Shown here: piece after piece, positions 9,236-17,961 of the stretch
How the letters are laid out: each line of letters begins with the position of its first letter
Position numbering within the stretch: the first letter of the stretch is position 1
NCBI GenBank assembly: GCA_001899175.1
Contig: MKVH01000021.1
Span: 62,001-126,000 of the forward strand
Length of the DNA: 64,000 nucleotides
Direction of reading: 5' to 3'
From: Candidatus Kapaibacterium thiocyanatum
Lineage (GTDB): Bacteria; Bacteroidota; Ignavibacteria; Kapaibacteriales; Kapaibacteriaceae
The notes under the pieces: generated by a model
The model's input: only the letters and a program-made list of their open reading frames with translations
Told to the model about the DNA's origin: nothing
Database searches by the model: none
Made by a program: the position numbers and the translations under genes

Positions 9236-10198
9236 ATGCGCCTCTATCTGATCTATGCCTGCTGCGTGTTCGCGGCATGGGCATTGACCCTGACATTGCT
9301 GGACTCATGGCATGTCCTTCTGAACTACTGGCCGTCGGCACTGACGATGATGTTCGGTTCCTTCATCGCCGGAGCGAGCGCCGAGGGAGGTGGGGCCATT
9401 GCCTATCCGGTCTTCACCCTTCTGCTGAAGATTCCACCCGATTCAGCGCGCAACTTCTCGTTCGCGATACAGAGCGTCGGTATGGTATCCGCCTCCATGC
9501 TGATCATCGGCAGGAAGATCCGGATCGAATGGAAGGCCATCGTCTATCCGTCCATCGGCGGCATCGTTGGCCTCGTTCTGGGCACCTATTTCGTCGTACC
9601 GCTGTTGAACGCGGTGCAAACGAAGTTGTTCTTCGTATCGCTATGGCTGGCCTTCGGAATCGGACTGTGGCTGGCCAACAGACAGGCTTCGCGACACGTC
9701 CGCGATCATTTATCCGGTATCGCCCGGCGAGGCCGGGTCATACTGATACTCGTTGGCTTCGGCGGCGGCATCATCACCGCCATCTTCGGCAACGGTATCG
9801 ATATCTTCACCTTCTGCGTGCTGACACTGTGGTATGGCATGAACGAAAAGGTCGCGACCCCCACATCCGTCGTACTCATGTCCATCCTCACGGTAGCGGG
9901 CTTCCTCCTGCACTCCGTCGTGAAGCAGGACTTCGGTCCGCTCGAATGGTCGTACTGGATGGCCGCCATTCCGGTTGCGGCCGTATTCGCCCCTCTCGGC
10001 GCATGGGCCATCACGTATCTCCATCGTCTGCAGATCGCCAGGATCCTCTACGCCATCATCGCGGCCCAATTCGTCGGCGCCCTGTATGTACTCGGCTTCA
10101 CGACGGCAAACCTCGTCTTCTGCGGCATCGTGGCCACCATCGGCACCATCGTCATGATGCGGATTGACCGTACGGCAACGATCACGGCCACGACCTGA
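9236..10198 (+). CDS. TauE/SafE-family membrane permease (sulfite/organosulfonate exporter-like)
   Basis: 320 residues with about eight hydrophobic segments. The first repeat carries the family-type motif with glycine-rich turns (FIAGASAEGGGAIAYPVF near 39-56) and the second half repeats it (ILVGFGGGIITAIFGNGIDI). This two-fold symmetry is characteristic of TauE/SafE proteins, which export sulfite, sulfoacetate or related anions. The substrate cannot be read from the sequence. It follows a small coiled-coil gene closely and is convergent with ald. Confidence 0.82.
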   Translation: MRLYLIYACCVFAAWALTLTLLDSWHVLLNYWPSALTMMFGSFIAGASAEGGGAIAYPVFTLLLKIPPDSARNFSFAIQSVGMVSASMLIIGRKIRIEWKAIVYPSIGGIVGLVLGTYFVVPLLNAVQTKLFFVSLWLAFGIGLWLANRQASRHVRDHLSGIARRGRVILILVGFGGGIITAIFGNGIDIFTFCVLTLWYGMNEKVATPTSVVLMSILTVAGFLLHSVVKQDFGPLEWSYWMAAIPVAAVFAPLGAWAITYLHRLQIARILYAIIAAQFVGALYVLGFTTANLVFCGIVATIGTIVMMRIDRTATITATT

Positions 10199-10213
10199 AC
10201 CCGACAACGGAAA

Positions 10214-10239
10214 GGGCCTGCTCCTCGCGGAACAGGCCC
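10214..10239. terminator. shared hairpin between convergent permease and ald genes
   Basis: An 11-bp stem with one wobble pair (GGGCCTG ... CAGGCCC core) and a 4-base loop lies between the two convergent stops. The T-runs are short (TTT on the - strand side), so function as a bidirectional terminator is likely but not certain. Confidence 0.5.
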
Positions 10240-10261
10240 CTGATATCGTCGTCGGGTGATC

Positions 10262-11368
10262 TTACAGGAAGAGCGGCGTGAATTCCATGCCGAAGGCTTC
10301 CGCAACGGCGTCGTAGACGATCTTGCCATCGACGACGTTGACGCCGAGAGCGAGTTCGTGATTGGCCTTGCAAGCTTCCTTCCAACCCTGATTGGCCAGT
10401 TGGATGGCGTAGGGAAGCGTAGCGTTGGTCAGAGCGACGGTCGACGTATACGGTACGGCGCCAGGCATGTTGGCCACGCAGTAGTGCACGACACCATCGA
10501 CCACATACGTGGGCTCCTGGTGCGTCGTCGGCTTGGTCGTCTCGACGCAGCCACCCTGGTCGACGGCGACGTCGACGATGACGGACCCTTCCTTCATGAA
10601 CTTCAGCATGTCGCGCGTGATGAGAGACGGAGCCTTGGCACCCGGAATCAGAACGCCACCGATCACGAGATCGGCATCGGGCAGTGCCGCACGGATGTTG
10701 CCCTTCGTGCTCATCTGCGTCTGCACGTTCTTCGGCATCACGTCATCGAGGTAGCGGAGACGATAGAGGTTCGTATCGAAGATGGTGACGTTCGCGCCAA
10801 AGCCGGCTGCGATCTTCGCAGCGTTGATACCGACGATACCACCGCCGAGTACGAGGACGTTCGCAGGCTTCGTCCCCGGCACACCGCCGAGCAGCACACC
10901 GCGGCCGCCCATCGGATGCTCGAGGTACTTGGCACCTTCCTGCGGAGCCATACGGCCGGCGACTTCCGACATCGGAATCAGGAGGGGCAGCGAACCGTCA
11001 ATCTTCTGTACCGTTTCATAGGCGATACACGTAGCGCCACTCTTGACCATCGCTTCGGTCAGCTCGCGCGAAGCGGCGAAGTGGAAGTACGTGAACAGCG
11101 TCTGCCCGGACTTGATCAGTCCGTATTCCTGTGCGATCGGTTCCTTGACCTTCATGATCATGTCGGCCTTGGCGAACACTTCGGCGGCCGTATCGATGAT
11201 CGTTGCGCCTGCGGCGATGTACTGGTCGTTGGAGAAGCCGCTGCCGACACCGGCATTCGTTTCCACGACGACGCTATGACCATGGCCGATGAGCGCTTCG
11301 GCGCCACCCGGCGTCAGCGCCACGCGCTTTTCATTGTTCTTGATCTCTTTCGGCACTCCGATGAGCAT
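10262..11368 (-). CDS. ald: alanine dehydrogenase
   Basis: 368 residues, the normal length for NAD-dependent alanine dehydrogenase, which interconverts L-alanine and pyruvate plus ammonia. The N-terminal signature MLIGVPKEIKNNEKRVALTP is diagnostic, as are KVKEP near 73-77, the catalytic-histidine region TLFTYFHFAAS, and the Rossmann turn VLVLGGGIVGINAAKIAAGFGA. VHYCVANMPGAVPYTST is the conserved C-terminal block. It is cytosolic and monocistronic here, convergent with the TauE/SafE gene. Confidence 0.95.
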   Translation of the reverse strand: MLIGVPKEIKNNEKRVALTPGGAEALIGHGHSVVVETNAGVGSGFSNDQYIAAGATIIDTAAEVFAKADMIMKVKEPIAQEYGLIKSGQTLFTYFHFAASRELTEAMVKSGATCIAYETVQKIDGSLPLLIPMSEVAGRMAPQEGAKYLEHPMGGRGVLLGGVPGTKPANVLVLGGGIVGINAAKIAAGFGANVTIFDTNLYRLRYLDDVMPKNVQTQMSTKGNIRAALPDADLVIGGVLIPGAKAPSLITRDMLKFMKEGSVIVDVAVDQGGCVETTKPTTHQEPTYVVDGVVHYCVANMPGAVPYTSTVALTNATLPYAIQLANQGWKEACKANHELALGVNVVDGKIVYDAVAEAFGMEFTPLFL

Positions 11369-11452
11369 GGTATCCTCGGTTGTGAGTGAGTTGGAAAACG
11401 AAATAACGAATGGTCAAGTTTGCAAAAATGCAAAAAGGTCCCTCGCCGTACG

Positions 11453-12379
11453 TCATGCCCCGGCTCTTTTCCGGAACGGCAGGGACAGGAGCAAGGCGGC
11501 CACGATGATGACGAGATACCCTCCGAGTTCGGCCCCTGCGACGTCTTCGAGAACCTCGAACGGGACGAAGATCCACCACGGCCCCCCTTCGTATCCGGCA
11601 TTGGCTCCGTGCAGGACGTCGCGGGGAGCCATCCACGACACGGGCGTCAGGGCCACCGCCAGCGTCACCACCACCACGATGACGAAGGCAGGACGCCATG
11701 ACCGTACGGTAGACCGCAGAAGCAGGCAGACGATCGCGGAAAGGAACAGCGGTATCACCAGGGCATGCATGGCATAGGATGTGGCCAATGTGCCCGCGAG
11801 ACCGAGACCGACGGAAAGGATGGCGCCGAACGGGGCTTCCTCCATGGCATGTCCGACCACCGCGCGTGACGTAGCAGCATAGACGTCGTCGGGAAGGAGC
11901 CGGCCACTATAGGCCGCGGCCATGGTCAGCACCAGACTCGCCAGTACGGCATACCATCGCCATGCGCCCTGGAAGGCCCTCCTACCGAACATCCATACGA
12001 TGACGAGCAGAAATGCCGCTACGACGAGAATGGGCGTCACGACGTGATGGATGGTACGCAGAACGGCACCGCCGGGTACCTGATGGTGTATGGTCAATGC
12101 GACGGAAGCACCGGCCTCGCTGGGCACGATGGCCGTGCGTCCCGCAGGCACCAGGGCATGGTCGCCCGGCATGGCGAGCGTATCCGGCCAGGCTTCGGGC
12201 GAAGCCCGCCATATCAGCACATGGTCCGCATGCACGATGGTACCCGGAAGACCCGACGACGTGAGCACAGGCTGTTCCGACGGCACATAGTGCATCGCGA
12301 GCAGGATACCGGTCACGATCTGTACGGCGACGAGCAGAACGACGACCGGCACGAGGATACGTACGATACCGTCGCTCAT
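11453..12379 (-). CDS. cytochrome b-type subunit of a Rieske/cytochrome b complex
   Basis: The start chosen at 12379 (MSDGIVRILVPVVVLLVAVQIVTGILLAMHYVPS) gives 308 residues. A longer open frame upstream lies inside the Rieske gene and is arginine-rich noise. The ATG overlaps the Rieske stop (ATGA), indicating translational coupling. Helix features fit a cytochrome b: ILLAMHY after the first helix, paired histidines about 14 residues apart (TIHHQVPGGAVLRTIHHV), further histidines in GHAMEEAPFG and SYAMHALV, and a subunit-IV-like C-terminal region. It should sit in the inner membrane and pass electrons from quinol. It is more divergent than standard PetB/QcrB. Confidence 0.8.
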   Translation of the reverse strand: MSDGIVRILVPVVVLLVAVQIVTGILLAMHYVPSEQPVLTSSGLPGTIVHADHVLIWRASPEAWPDTLAMPGDHALVPAGRTAIVPSEAGASVALTIHHQVPGGAVLRTIHHVVTPILVVAAFLLVIVWMFGRRAFQGAWRWYAVLASLVLTMAAAYSGRLLPDDVYAATSRAVVGHAMEEAPFGAILSVGLGLAGTLATSYAMHALVIPLFLSAIVCLLLRSTVRSWRPAFVIVVVVTLAVALTPVSWMAPRDVLHGANAGYEGGPWWIFVPFEVLEDVAGAELGGYLVIIVAALLLSLPFRKRAGA

Positions 12380-12825
12380 GACCGCTCTCCGGGTGGGGAG
12401 AGATGGACGAGTACACGTCCCTGCTGACTTACCATGACGGGAATGGAGGGCAGCGGGCGCTTGGGGGGCCCTGCCACCGGTTTGCCGTGCAGATCGAATG
12501 CACCGCCATGACACGAACACCGTATACCGTTATCGCGGAGTTCGAGCGGGCATCCGGCATGCGTGCATCGCATCGAATAGGCCCGCAGGTCCACTCCTTC
12601 GTCACGTACGATGATGATGGGTTCTCCCGACAGCGTCAACGCGCGGCGACGGGAGGTACCGAAGACCTCGTCGATCGTACCGAGATCGATGGTCCTCGCA
12701 TGTCGCTCCACGACGGGCCGGACGTAATGTGCGAGAATCGCCGCGATGGCCCCGAAACCCGCCACACCGGCAATGCCGATCAATACTTCTCGTCGTGACC
12801 GTTTTGGTAAGTTTGTTCGTTCCAT
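12376..12825 (-). CDS. Rieske [2Fe-2S] iron-sulfur protein
   Basis: 149 residues from the ATG at 12825 (MERTNLPKRSRREVL). The longer open frame extends into the divergent DegT gene and is rejected. An N-terminal twin-basic stretch (KRSRREVLIGIAGVAGFG) precedes one membrane helix, so the protein is probably anchored with its cluster outside. The cluster motifs are complete: CTHAGC (ligands C87, H89) and CSCHGG (C103, H106), with C92 and C105 for the usual disulfide. Downstream and coupled to it is a cytochrome b subunit. No cytochrome c gene is adjacent, so the electron acceptor is unknown. Confidence 0.93.
   Translation of the reverse strand: MERTNLPKRSRREVLIGIAGVAGFGAIAAILAHYVRPVVERHARTIDLGTIDEVFGTSRRRALTLSGEPIIIVRDEGVDLRAYSMRCTHAGCPLELRDNGIRCSCHGGAFDLHGKPVAGPPKRPLPSIPVMVSQQGRVLVHLSPPGERS
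12808..12815 (+). promoter_or_regulatory. -7 box for the DegT aminotransferase gene
   Basis: TAAGTTTG matches TAnnTTTG exactly and lies 29 bases before the ATG at 12845. It sits inside the 5' end of the divergently transcribed Rieske gene (start 12825), so initiation here would overlap Rieske expression. Confidence 0.5.
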
Positions 12826-12844
12826 TCCATCATCCGAGTTCACA

Positions 12845-14044
12845 ATGCCGGTTCCCTTGCTCGACCTCAAATTACAGTACCAATCCCTCAAGTCTGAACT
12901 CGACGCCGCCCTGCTGCGTGTGGCATCGACGCAGGCCCTGATTCTCGGACCCGAGGTGGAAGCACTGGAACGCGCCACGGCGGACTATCTGGGCGTGCGC
13001 CACGCCATCGGCGTGTCGAGCGGTACCGACGCCCTCCTCATGGCCTTCATGGCCCTGAACATCGGTCCAGGCGACGAAGTGATCGTCCCCACCTTTTCGT
13101 TCTTCGCCACGGCGGGCTGCGTCTCGCGCCTCGGCGCCACACCGGTCATGGTCGACGTTGACGAGGTCTCCTTCAATATCGATCCTGTACTCGTACGCGC
13201 GGCCATCACGCCGCGTACCAGGGCCATCGTCCCCGTCCATCTGTTCGGCCAGAGTGCCGATATGGACGCGCTCGTGGCCATCGCCACCGAAGCGGGCATT
13301 CCCATCGTTGAGGATGCGGCCCAGGCGATCGGTACGCAGGACAGGCACGGACGCCGCGTGGGATCGATCGGCCTCATCGGATGTTTCTCCTTCTATCCTA
13401 CGAAGAACCTCGGCGCCTTCGGCGACGCAGGCCTCATCACGACCAACGACGATGCCCTTGCCGTCAAGCTGCGCCAGATCAGGAATCATGGGATGGAACC
13501 ACGGTACTACCATGCCTTCGTAGGCGGTAACTTCCGCATCGATGCGATCCAGTCCGCCGTACTGAACGTCAAACTGCCCCACCTGGCCTCATGGCACGAA
13601 GGTCGCAGACGCAATGCAGCCATCTACGACAGACTCTTCGTCGAAGCCGGCCTGAGCGATGGAACGGGCCATACACGATTCGACGAACGGAATCGTGTGC
13701 TGCTGCCCAAGGCCCTCAATGCCGACGGTGGCGCGCCGGATCATCATATCTACAACCAGTATACGATCCGCGTCGAAGACCGTGACGCACTGCGCGCCTT
13801 CCTTCAGGAACGCGGCATCGGTACGGAGGTCTACTACCCCGTCCCCTTCCATCGTCAGGAATGCTTCGCCGGACTCGGCCTGGACGATGCGGCCTATCCC
13901 GTATCCAATCGCCTTGCGGCGACGGTGCTCTCCCTGCCCATCTTCCCCGAACTGCGTGAAGAGCAGCTTCGCGAAGTCGTCGCAACCATTGCCGAATTCG
14001 TGCGTACGCACTCGTCGACAAGACCGGAATACGCGGAAGCGTAG
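12845..14044 (+). CDS. DegT/DnrJ/EryC1/StrS family PLP sugar aminotransferase
   Basis: 399 residues from ATG 12845 (MPVPLLDLKLQYQSLKSELD), the standard family start; upstream in-frame codons fall inside the Rieske gene. PLP enzyme marks are present: SSGTDAL near 57-64, VIVPTFSFFATA, the aspartate in VEDAAQAIGTQ, and the Schiff-base lysine in SFYPTKNLGAFGDAG. Family members transaminate nucleotide-linked keto-sugars for O-antigen, capsule or glycan precursors. The substrate is not readable. No sugar-nucleotide genes are adjacent; the next gene is a LiaF-like envelope protein. Confidence 0.9.
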   Translation: MPVPLLDLKLQYQSLKSELDAALLRVASTQALILGPEVEALERATADYLGVRHAIGVSSGTDALLMAFMALNIGPGDEVIVPTFSFFATAGCVSRLGATPVMVDVDEVSFNIDPVLVRAAITPRTRAIVPVHLFGQSADMDALVAIATEAGIPIVEDAAQAIGTQDRHGRRVGSIGLIGCFSFYPTKNLGAFGDAGLITTNDDALAVKLRQIRNHGMEPRYYHAFVGGNFRIDAIQSAVLNVKLPHLASWHEGRRRNAAIYDRLFVEAGLSDGTGHTRFDERNRVLLPKALNADGGAPDHHIYNQYTIRVEDRDALRAFLQERGIGTEVYYPVPFHRQECFAGLGLDDAAYPVSNRLAATVLSLPIFPELREEQLREVVATIAEFVRTHSSTRPEYAEA

Positions 14045-14080
14045 TCCCGCACAATCCCCCACTATGTCCGAGGACTTCTC

Positions 14081-14836
14081 ATGGAACAGGATCGCTCCAC
14101 CATTCATTCGAACATGAGCTTCGAATTCGGCAGGCAGCAGGGTGGACTCCCCTTCCGGTTCTGGATGGGACTGACTCTCCTCATCCTAGGTGGAGGCCTG
14201 TTGCTCGATGCCTTCGATATCTTCGACTTCAGCTCGATTCTCGGCACGTGGTGGCCCTCGGCCCTGATGCTCATCGCCATCATCCAGATAGCGACACGTT
14301 CGGCATCGATCTTCGGCGCGGGCATCCTGTTCGTCGTCGGCGCACTGATGCAGGCGAGCAAGCTCGGAATCCTTCCGGGCGGCTTCTGGAGCGCCTTCTG
14401 GCCTCTCATCCTCATTCTCGTAGGGACATCCATGCTCCTCGGCCGAAAAAAAAAAGTCCGTGAGCGCATGTTCGATTTCGTGAACGGCGACGCGACGTCG
14501 GAGGATACCGTCAGCAGCGAGGCCTTCTTCAGTGGCAATACGATCCGGAACGTTTCTCATGATTTCAAGGGTGGATCACTGTCGGCGATGTGTGGTGGGC
14601 TCGACGTCGACCTGCGCAGCGCCGCCATCACGAAGGAAGCGACGATCCACTGCACGTGCTTCTGTGGTGGCATTGACCTGAAGGTGCCGCCGAGCTGGCA
14701 CGTGATAAATCAGGGCAAGGTCCTCCTCGGTGGTATCGATAACCGCACGAATCAGGTCTTCGATCCGAACATCGTCGCCCCGACACTTTATATCACGGGC
14801 ACCGTCATCTGCGGTGGTATCGACATCCACCATTGA
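14081..14836 (+). CDS. LiaF-like / DUF5668 membrane protein
   Basis: 251 residues. Four hydrophobic segments fill positions ~25-120 (LLILGGGLLLDAF; WWPSALMLIAIIQIA; ASIFGAGILFVVGALM; FWPLILILVGTSMLL), as in LiaI/LiaF-TM proteins. The C-terminal ~110 residues form the LiaF cell-wall-active-antibiotic response domain, a beta solenoid with repeated CGGID motifs (MCGGLDVDLR, FCGGIDLKVP, LGGIDN, CGGIDIHH). By family it senses envelope stress or modulates a histidine kinase; no kinase is nearby. A run of ten As (14446-14455) encodes the lysines joining the membrane and soluble halves. Its stop overlaps the photolyase start. Confidence 0.82.
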   Translation: MEQDRSTIHSNMSFEFGRQQGGLPFRFWMGLTLLILGGGLLLDAFDIFDFSSILGTWWPSALMLIAIIQIATRSASIFGAGILFVVGALMQASKLGILPGGFWSAFWPLILILVGTSMLLGRKKKVRERMFDFVNGDATSEDTVSSEAFFSGNTIRNVSHDFKGGSLSAMCGGLDVDLRSAAITKEATIHCTCFCGGIDLKVPPSWHVINQGKVLLGGIDNRTNQVFDPNIVAPTLYITGTVICGGIDIHH

Positions 14837-16209
14837 CGGTCCATCCAGCCCGCATACGTCAGCTCAATACCATACGGGACTCTCCGAACGGAGGGCCCGT
14901 CGTCTATTGGATGAACCGGGATCGCCGTCGCCGTGACAACTGGGCACTGCTGCACGCCCAGGCCGAAGCCATCGAGCGCAGGGTTCCCTTGCTGGTCGTC
15001 TTCTGTCTGGTTCCGACGTTCCTCCAGGCGACGATCAGACAGTACGGCTTCATGCTGCGAGGCCTGGAAGAGCTGGCCGCCGATCTTGGTCGTTACGACA
15101 TCCCATTCCACGTTCTTCCGGGAACGCCGAAGGAAACCCTGATCCCATGGATCGACGAGATCGGTCCGAGTCTGATCGTTACGGACTTCGAGCCGCTGCG
15201 TATCAAGGAGCGGTGGCTGAACGACGTCAATGAACGTCTCGGCATACCCTTCCATCAGGTCGACGCCCATAACGTCGTACCATGCTGGCACGTTTCGCAG
15301 AAACGCGAGTATGCGGCAGCTACGCTGCGTCCGAAGATCCACAGGCTGCTTCCGGAATTCCTGCACGATATCCCCGATATCGTACGACATCCGTTCACGA
15401 GCAACCGTCCGCATGCGCAATTCGACATGCCTTCGCTTCGGAAACGGCTGCATGTCGATGAAACCGTGACCGAAGTCGTATGGATCCAACCCGGCGAGAA
15501 GGCCGCCCACGCGATGCTCGGCGGATTCATCGAACGTCTCGGATCCTATGCCCTTCACCGCAACGATCCGACGAAGGCCGCACAGTCCGGGCTGTCTTCC
15601 TATTTCCACTTCGGACAGCTCGCCCCGCAGCGTGCGGCACTCGCTGCAACCGCGGCAGCAGCCGATCCGTCATTGTCGGAATCGTGCGCATCGTTTATCG
15701 AGGAACTCATCGTCCGCCGCGAGCTCGCGGACAACTTCACGTTCCACGAACCACGTTACGATACGACCGATGCCTTCCACCCGTGGGCACGGGCGACGCT
15801 CGACGCACATCGGAATGATGTACGGGATCACATCTACGATTATGAAACATGGGACAATGCGGCCACACATGACCAACTATGGAATGCCGCTCAAAGGGAG
15901 ATGGTGACGACGGGAAAGATGCATGGCTACATGCGCATGTACTGGGCCAAGAAGATCCTGGAATGGACATCCTCGCCGGAAGCCGCGATGGACATCGCCA
16001 TCGCCCTCAATGACAGGTATGAACTCGACGGCAGAGACCCCAATGGCTATGCCGGTATCGCATGGAGCATCGGCGGTGTACACGACAGACCATGGCCCGA
16101 ACGTCCTGTCTTCGGAACGGTCAGGTACATGAATGCGGCGGGCTGCGCCCGGAAGTTCGACACCAAGGCCTACATTGCAGCCCATTCTCCAACGACACTC
16201 TTCGGATGA
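14833..16209 (+). CDS. phr: class II CPD photolyase
   Basis: 458 residues, starting at a TTG that overlaps the previous stop (TTGA). An in-frame ATG occurs only at WMNRDRR, too far into the conserved fold. The C-terminal FAD-binding region carries the class II signature MHGYMRMYWAKKILEW together with DGRDPNGYAGIAWSIGGVHDRPW. The N-terminal antenna-type domain reads PVVYWMNRDRRRRDNWALLHAQ. By family it repairs cyclobutane pyrimidine dimers in DNA using blue light and reduced FAD. It belongs to a four-gene run with overlapping junctions. Confidence 0.93.
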   Translation: MTVHPARIRQLNTIRDSPNGGPVVYWMNRDRRRRDNWALLHAQAEAIERRVPLLVVFCLVPTFLQATIRQYGFMLRGLEELAADLGRYDIPFHVLPGTPKETLIPWIDEIGPSLIVTDFEPLRIKERWLNDVNERLGIPFHQVDAHNVVPCWHVSQKREYAAATLRPKIHRLLPEFLHDIPDIVRHPFTSNRPHAQFDMPSLRKRLHVDETVTEVVWIQPGEKAAHAMLGGFIERLGSYALHRNDPTKAAQSGLSSYFHFGQLAPQRAALAATAAAADPSLSESCASFIEELIVRRELADNFTFHEPRYDTTDAFHPWARATLDAHRNDVRDHIYDYETWDNAATHDQLWNAAQREMVTTGKMHGYMRMYWAKKILEWTSSPEAAMDIAIALNDRYELDGRDPNGYAGIAWSIGGVHDRPWPERPVFGTVRYMNAAGCARKFDTKAYIAAHSPTTLFG

Positions 16210-17087
16210 TCATGTCGCGCCACGTCGTCGCACTCCTCGTCTTCCTCGGTACACTGCCAATCCTGGCCCAGACACCACGAGCGGACGTCATCAACCTTGC
16301 CCGCAAGATCAAGGTGATGGATGCCTATCTCTACACGGCATCATACGTACAGGAAGTACGTTCCCAGGCATCGATGAACGGCGTGAAGCTCAACACGACC
16401 ACGGAGAAGATCACCGTGGCGATCGCAGCCGACATGGAAGTCACCGCCATCACGGATGACGGGCAGGAAAAAGAGAAACTCATCACCATCCGCTCCCTCA
16501 CCATGGAGCGTGGCGGTGCTTTCCAGGACATTCTCCATACCGGTGCCAGACTGCGCGTGCGGTTCTCCGATTCGGGCAATGTCTTCTTCATGGAGAAACG
16601 ACCGGTCAACGACTCCATCAGCTCGATTCTCGCCAGCGTCGTCATCAGTGCTGGCGGCGAGCGTACGGCACGTATCATCGGCACGGCCAGGCCCATCCGT
16701 CCGGGCGATACATGGTCGGTCAATACGAAGGCCATCGCCGGTACGTTCGACGATACCGAGGTCCAGTTGTCCCGCAAGGGCCTGAAGGGTACGGTCCGCT
16801 ACGACCGCATCGACTCCACACCCGGTCAAAAGCCGGCAGCCGTGTTCTCCAGCCGTATCACGGCATCCGGCATCCGTTTCGTCAACCAGGGCATCTTCAA
16901 ACCGAAGAAGGCATCGGCCACGATCACCGTATCCTATGCGGTACCGCTCGACGAGCGATATCCTCCTACGGAGTCGGCATCGGAGATCATCATCGACACC
17001 AAGGGCATCATCCAGGATGCAGGCGGCCCGGCCGTCGATCTCGACATGCAGACGAAGCGTTCCCTCCGGGCGAAGTTCCAGCGGTGA
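16206..17087 (+). CDS. exported hypothetical protein
   Basis: 293 residues from ATG 16206 (MIMSRHVVALLVFLGTLPILAQ). That ATG overlaps the photolyase stop (ATGA); a second ATG at 16212 is equally possible. The N-terminus is a signal peptide with a likely cut after LAQ. The mature part is beta-rich, about 270 residues, with no Cys and no lipobox, so it is probably periplasmic. I do not recognise the family; phrases such as GTARPIRPGDTWSVN and KKASATITVSYAVPLDE suggest a beta-barrel or lipid-binding-like domain, but that is weak. It ends over the start of the EamA transporter gene. Confidence 0.7.
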   Translation: MIMSRHVVALLVFLGTLPILAQTPRADVINLARKIKVMDAYLYTASYVQEVRSQASMNGVKLNTTTEKITVAIAADMEVTAITDDGQEKEKLITIRSLTMERGGAFQDILHTGARLRVRFSDSGNVFFMEKRPVNDSISSILASVVISAGGERTARIIGTARPIRPGDTWSVNTKAIAGTFDDTEVQLSRKGLKGTVRYDRIDSTPGQKPAAVFSSRITASGIRFVNQGIFKPKKASATITVSYAVPLDERYPPTESASEIIIDTKGIIQDAGGPAVDLDMQTKRSLRAKFQR

Positions 17088-17938
17088 GTTACGACAAGGA
17101 TCACGTCAGGGGCCTGCTCGCCCTCGTCGTCACCGCCGTACTGTGGAGCACCGGAGGCCTGCTGATCAAGTCCCTGCCACTTACACCGATGACGATTGCA
17201 GGTACGAGAAGCGCCATCGCCGCCGTCGTCATGCTGCTCTGGATCCGCCGTCCGAAGCCGATCTGGACACCGGCGCAGATCGGCAGCATCGCCGCGTACA
17301 CGGCTACCGTCATCCTCTTCGTGACGGCCACCAAGCTCACGACGGCAGCCAATGCCATCCTTCTCCAGTATACGGCTCCCATCTGGGTCGCCCTTCTCAG
17401 CGTCGCCATCACACGCGAGCGGCTCACCCGGATCGACGTCGCGGCAGTTGCGACCGTCGTCGTCGGTATGGGCGTCTTCTTTCTCGACAGGGTGTCGCCC
17501 GGTCACATGCTCGGCAACGTCATCGCTGTGGCGAGTGGCGTGGCCTTCGCCCTCGTGGCCCTCTGCATGCGGGCACAACGCGGCGTGAGCACGACCGAGA
17601 GCATCCTCTTCGGCAACGTCCTCTCCGCCCTCGTCTGCCTGCCGTTCGCCGAACCGTTTCCGCTGCATACGGACGTCGTCGTCAACCTGCTCCTGCTCGG
17701 CGTCGTACAACTCGGCATTTCCTATCTGCTCTATGCCTGGGCCATGGCCCACGTGTCGGCCCTCGAAGCCGTCCTCGTCACCGTTCTCGAACCCCTGCTC
17801 AACCCTATCTGGGTCGCCGTCATGCTGCATGAAGCTCCTTCACCCATAGCCATCGCAGGCGGCATCATCGTCATCGGTGGCGTCCTGACGCGGAACATCC
17901 TCCAGGCCCGGCGTAGGCCACCGGGATATGCCAGCTAG
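17084..17938 (+). CDS. EamA/DMT-family transporter
   Basis: 284 residues from GTG 17084, which overlaps the preceding stop (GTGA); the longer upstream frame lies in the previous gene. Ten hydrophobic segments form two EamA repeats. The first is at VRGLLALVVTAVLWSTGGLLIKSL and the second begins near GNVIAVASGVAFALVALCMRAQ. The family signature near the repeat end (LEAVLVTVLEPLLNPIWVAVMLHE) is present. Members export amino acids, nucleosides or other metabolites; the substrate is unknown. It is an inner-membrane protein and the last gene of an overlapping run. Confidence 0.87.
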   Translation: MSYDKDHVRGLLALVVTAVLWSTGGLLIKSLPLTPMTIAGTRSAIAAVVMLLWIRRPKPIWTPAQIGSIAAYTATVILFVTATKLTTAANAILLQYTAPIWVALLSVAITRERLTRIDVAAVATVVVGMGVFFLDRVSPGHMLGNVIAVASGVAFALVALCMRAQRGVSTTESILFGNVLSALVCLPFAEPFPLHTDVVVNLLLLGVVQLGISYLLYAWAMAHVSALEAVLVTVLEPLLNPIWVAVMLHEAPSPIAIAGGIIVIGGVLTRNILQARRRPPGYAS

Positions 17939-17949
17939 CGGACGTACCG

Positions 17950-17957
17950 TATCTTTG
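17950..17957 (+). promoter_or_regulatory. -7 box directly upstream of the gmhA-like gene
   Basis: TATCTTTG fits TAnnTTTG exactly and ends only four bases before the ATG at 17962. With normal spacing, transcription would start at or next to the ATG, giving a leaderless message. There is no Shine-Dalgarno-like sequence in the 23-base gap. Confidence 0.55.
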
Positions 17958-17961
17958 TCCC

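Noticed and set aside
12826-12978. Longer N-terminus for the Rieske protein
   Set aside because: The extension is antisense to the DegT gene and lacks any signal; the ATG at 12825 starts a normal twin-basic membrane anchor.
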